DNA from: Providencia sneebia DSM 19967 | GTDB lineage: Bacteria; Pseudomonadota; Gammaproteobacteria; Enterobacterales; Enterobacteriaceae | Assembly (NCBI RefSeq): GCF_000314895.2 | Contig: NZ_CM001773.1 | Span: 1,918,747 to 1,982,746, forward strand | Length of the DNA stretch: 64,000 bases | Direction of reading: 5' to 3' | Shown: piece by piece, positions 62,497 to 64,000 of the stretch | How positions within the stretch are numbered: position 1 is the stretch's first letter | How the letters are laid out: each line of letters begins with the position of its first letter | Translations under genes and position numbers: made by a program | The notes under the pieces: model-generated | What the model saw: only the letters and a program-made list of their open reading frames with translations | What the model was told of the DNA's origin: nothing | Database searches by the model: none

Positions 62497-64000
62497 TGAA
62501 AGCTATTGTTTTTGCCTATCATGATATTGGCTGCGTAGGACTAAAAGCACTTAAGAAAGCAGGTTTCGATATTCAGGCAGTATTTACTCATACTGATGAT
62601 CCTAATGAAAACCACTTTTATTCCTCAGTCGCACGCGTCAGCGCAGACATGGAACTTCCTGTTTACGCACCAGAAGATGTTAACCATCCTCTGTGGATTG
62701 AGCGCATTCGTGAGCTGAAACCAGACGTTATTTTTTCATTCTATTATCGCGATATGTTGAGTGAAGAATTACTTAAATTGGCTCCAAAAGGTGCATTTAA
62801 CTTACATGGTTCTTTATTGCCTAAATATCGTGGTCGTGCGCCTATCAATTGGGCATTGTTAAATGGCGAAACTGAAACAGGCGTAACTTTGCACAAAATG
62901 GTTGCAAAAGCAGATGCTGGCGACATTATTGCTCAAGAAAAAGTTGAGATCACAAATACTGATACTGCTTTGACTTTACACGAAAAAATTCGTAAAGCAG
63001 CTGAAGAATTATTAGATAAAACACTACCATTAATTGAGTCTGGTAACTATAAATCAGTTCCGCAAGATGAAAGCCAAGCTAGCTATTTTGGTCGCCGTAC
63101 AGCACAAGATGGTTTAATTCATTGGGAAAAATCAGCAAAAGAAGTTGATTGCCTAATTCGTGCTGTGACTGAACCATACCCAGGTGCTTTCACTTATTTA
63201 GGTGAGCGCAAAATGATCATCTGGCGTGCTCGCGTACTTGATGATAATCAAGGTAAACGCCCAGGAACTGTACTATCAAGTGATCCTCTGCGTATTGCAT
63301 GTGGTGAAGGTGCAATCGAAGTTGTTAGTGGCCAAAGTGAGTCAGGCCTTTATATGCAAGGTAACCGCCTTGCAAATGAAATGGGCATGGTTGTTGATGT
63401 CCGTGTTGGACCAAAACCAACTGCGCATATCAAACGCCGTAAACGCGTATTAATTTTAGGTGTTAATGGTTTCATTGGTAACCACTTGACTGAACGTTTA
63501 TTGCAAGATGACGATTATGATATTTATGGTATGGATATCAGCTCTTCAGCAATTGACCGTTTCATTGGTAACCCACGTTTCCACTTTATTGAAGGTGACG
63601 TCAGCATTCACACAGAATGGATTGAGTACCACATCAAAAAATGTGATGTGATCTTGCCATTAGTTGCGATTGCAACACCAATCGAATATACCCGTAATCC
63701 ATTACGTGTATTTGAACTAGACTTTGAAGAAAACCTGAAAATTGTTCGTTATTGTGCAAAATACAACAAACGTATCATTTTCCCATCAACTTCAGAAGTT
63801 TATGGTATGTGTGATGATAAAGAGTTCGATGAAGATGAATCTCGTCTTATCGTTGGCCCAATCAATAAACAACGTTGGATCTACTCTGTCTCTAAACAGC
63901 TGCTTGACCGAGTCATTTGGGCTTATGGCGCGAAAGAAGGTCTGAAATTTACACTATTCCGTCCATTTAACTGGATGGGACCACGTTTAGATAGCTTGAA
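62496..64000 (+). CDS. arnA: ArnA bifunctional formyltransferase/dehydrogenase, 5' part
   Basis: Starts at ATG 62496 inside TAATG and runs off the right edge after about 501 residues (full enzyme about 660). The N-terminal formyltransferase (about 1-300) has [21 protein letters not shown] with the catalytic Asn/His and the later Asp in [10 protein letters not shown]. The NAD-dependent decarboxylase domain begins [15 protein letters not shown] near 317, with the catalytic Ser/Tyr region around [10 protein letters not shown] near 432 and [14 protein letters not shown]. It oxidatively decarboxylates UDP-glucuronate and formylates UDP-Ara4N. The rest of the arn operon would follow to the right. 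Confidence 0.97.
   Translation, partial: MKAIVFAYHDIGCVGLKALKKAGFDIQAVFTHTDDPNENHFYSSVARVSADMELPVYAPEDVNHPLWIERIRELKPDVIFSFYYRDMLSEELLKLAPKGAFNLHGSLLPKYRGRAPINWALLNGETETGVTLHKMVAKADAGDIIAQEKVEITNTDTALTLHEKIRKAAEELLDKTLPLIESGNYKSVPQDESQASYFGRRTAQDGLIHWEKSAKEVDCLIRAVTEPYPGAFTYLGERKMIIWRARVLDDNQGKRPGTVLSSDPLRIACGEGAIEVVSGQSESGLYMQGNRLANEMGMVVDVRVGPKPTAHIKRRKRVLILGVNGFIGNHLTERLLQDDDYDIYGMDISSSAIDRFIGNPRFHFIEGDVSIHTEWIEYHIKKCDVILPLVAIATPIEYTRNPLRVFELDFEENLKIVRYCAKYNKRIIFPSTSEVYGMCDDKEFDEDESRLIVGPINKQRWIYSVSKQLLDRVIWAYGAKEGLKFTLFRPFNWMGPRLDSL

Overview
The window is chromosomal DNA from a low-GC member of the Morganellaceae. Providencia is the best guess. The gene order thrS-infC-rpmI-rplT-pheM-pheS-pheT-ihfA-btuC-btuD and the block tcyP-ydjM-hxpB-yniB-yniA match the E. 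coli core chromosome, the protein matches are clearly enterobacterial, and intergenic DNA is very AT-rich. The genus is an inference; no rRNA or other typing marker is present.

Layout. 1-2460: distal end of a chaperone-usher fimbrial operon, with GC-rich minor subunits followed by an AT-rich two-domain tip adhesin. 2640-3106: a patch of broken gene remnants. 3174-5057: an orphan family 25 glycosyltransferase and an unknown protein. 5379-17826 (minus strand): a sugar block with xylA, xylB and xylR, then a beta-glucoside PTS permease, an MFS transporter, a GH43 beta-xylosidase, a LamB/BglH-type porin and a GH1 phospho-beta-glucosidase. 18456-27453: small accessory genes, including an isolated NqrE paralogue, a CspA-type cold-shock gene with its long leader, a Usp, an orphan lambda-family holin, a frameshifted TetR and a DUF4239 protein, with long empty AT-rich stretches. 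27660-29100: fetB with a frameshifted fetA. 29778-33681: small proteins, tandem lipoproteins, yhbW and a YkgJ-like protein. 34028-41891: tcyP, LexA-controlled ydjM, hxpB, yniB, yniA and ydeP. 41981-45530: sitABCD under a Fur box. 46008-48673: emtA and small membrane or periplasmic genes. 49131-57213: the translation and IHF operon. 57275-58276: a predicted RhoGAP-domain protein. 58429-64000: btuCD and the start of the arn (L-Ara4N lipid A) operon.

The most unusual items are (1) a protein with a eukaryote-like RhoGAP domain, including the arginine finger, and N-terminal tandem repeats, set between ihfA and btuC: a candidate secreted host-targeting effector; (2) a tandem duplication of infC, in which the first copy is out of frame by one base exactly at an A_AAA_AAC heptamer right after its AUU start; (3) the same kind of lesion, one A missing from an A run, in the tetR-like gene and in the Walker A motif of fetA, which raises either homopolymer miscalls or contingency-type switching; (4) orphan parts of larger systems (NqrE, holin). 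All functions are read from sequence motifs and remembered family features; no searches were run.
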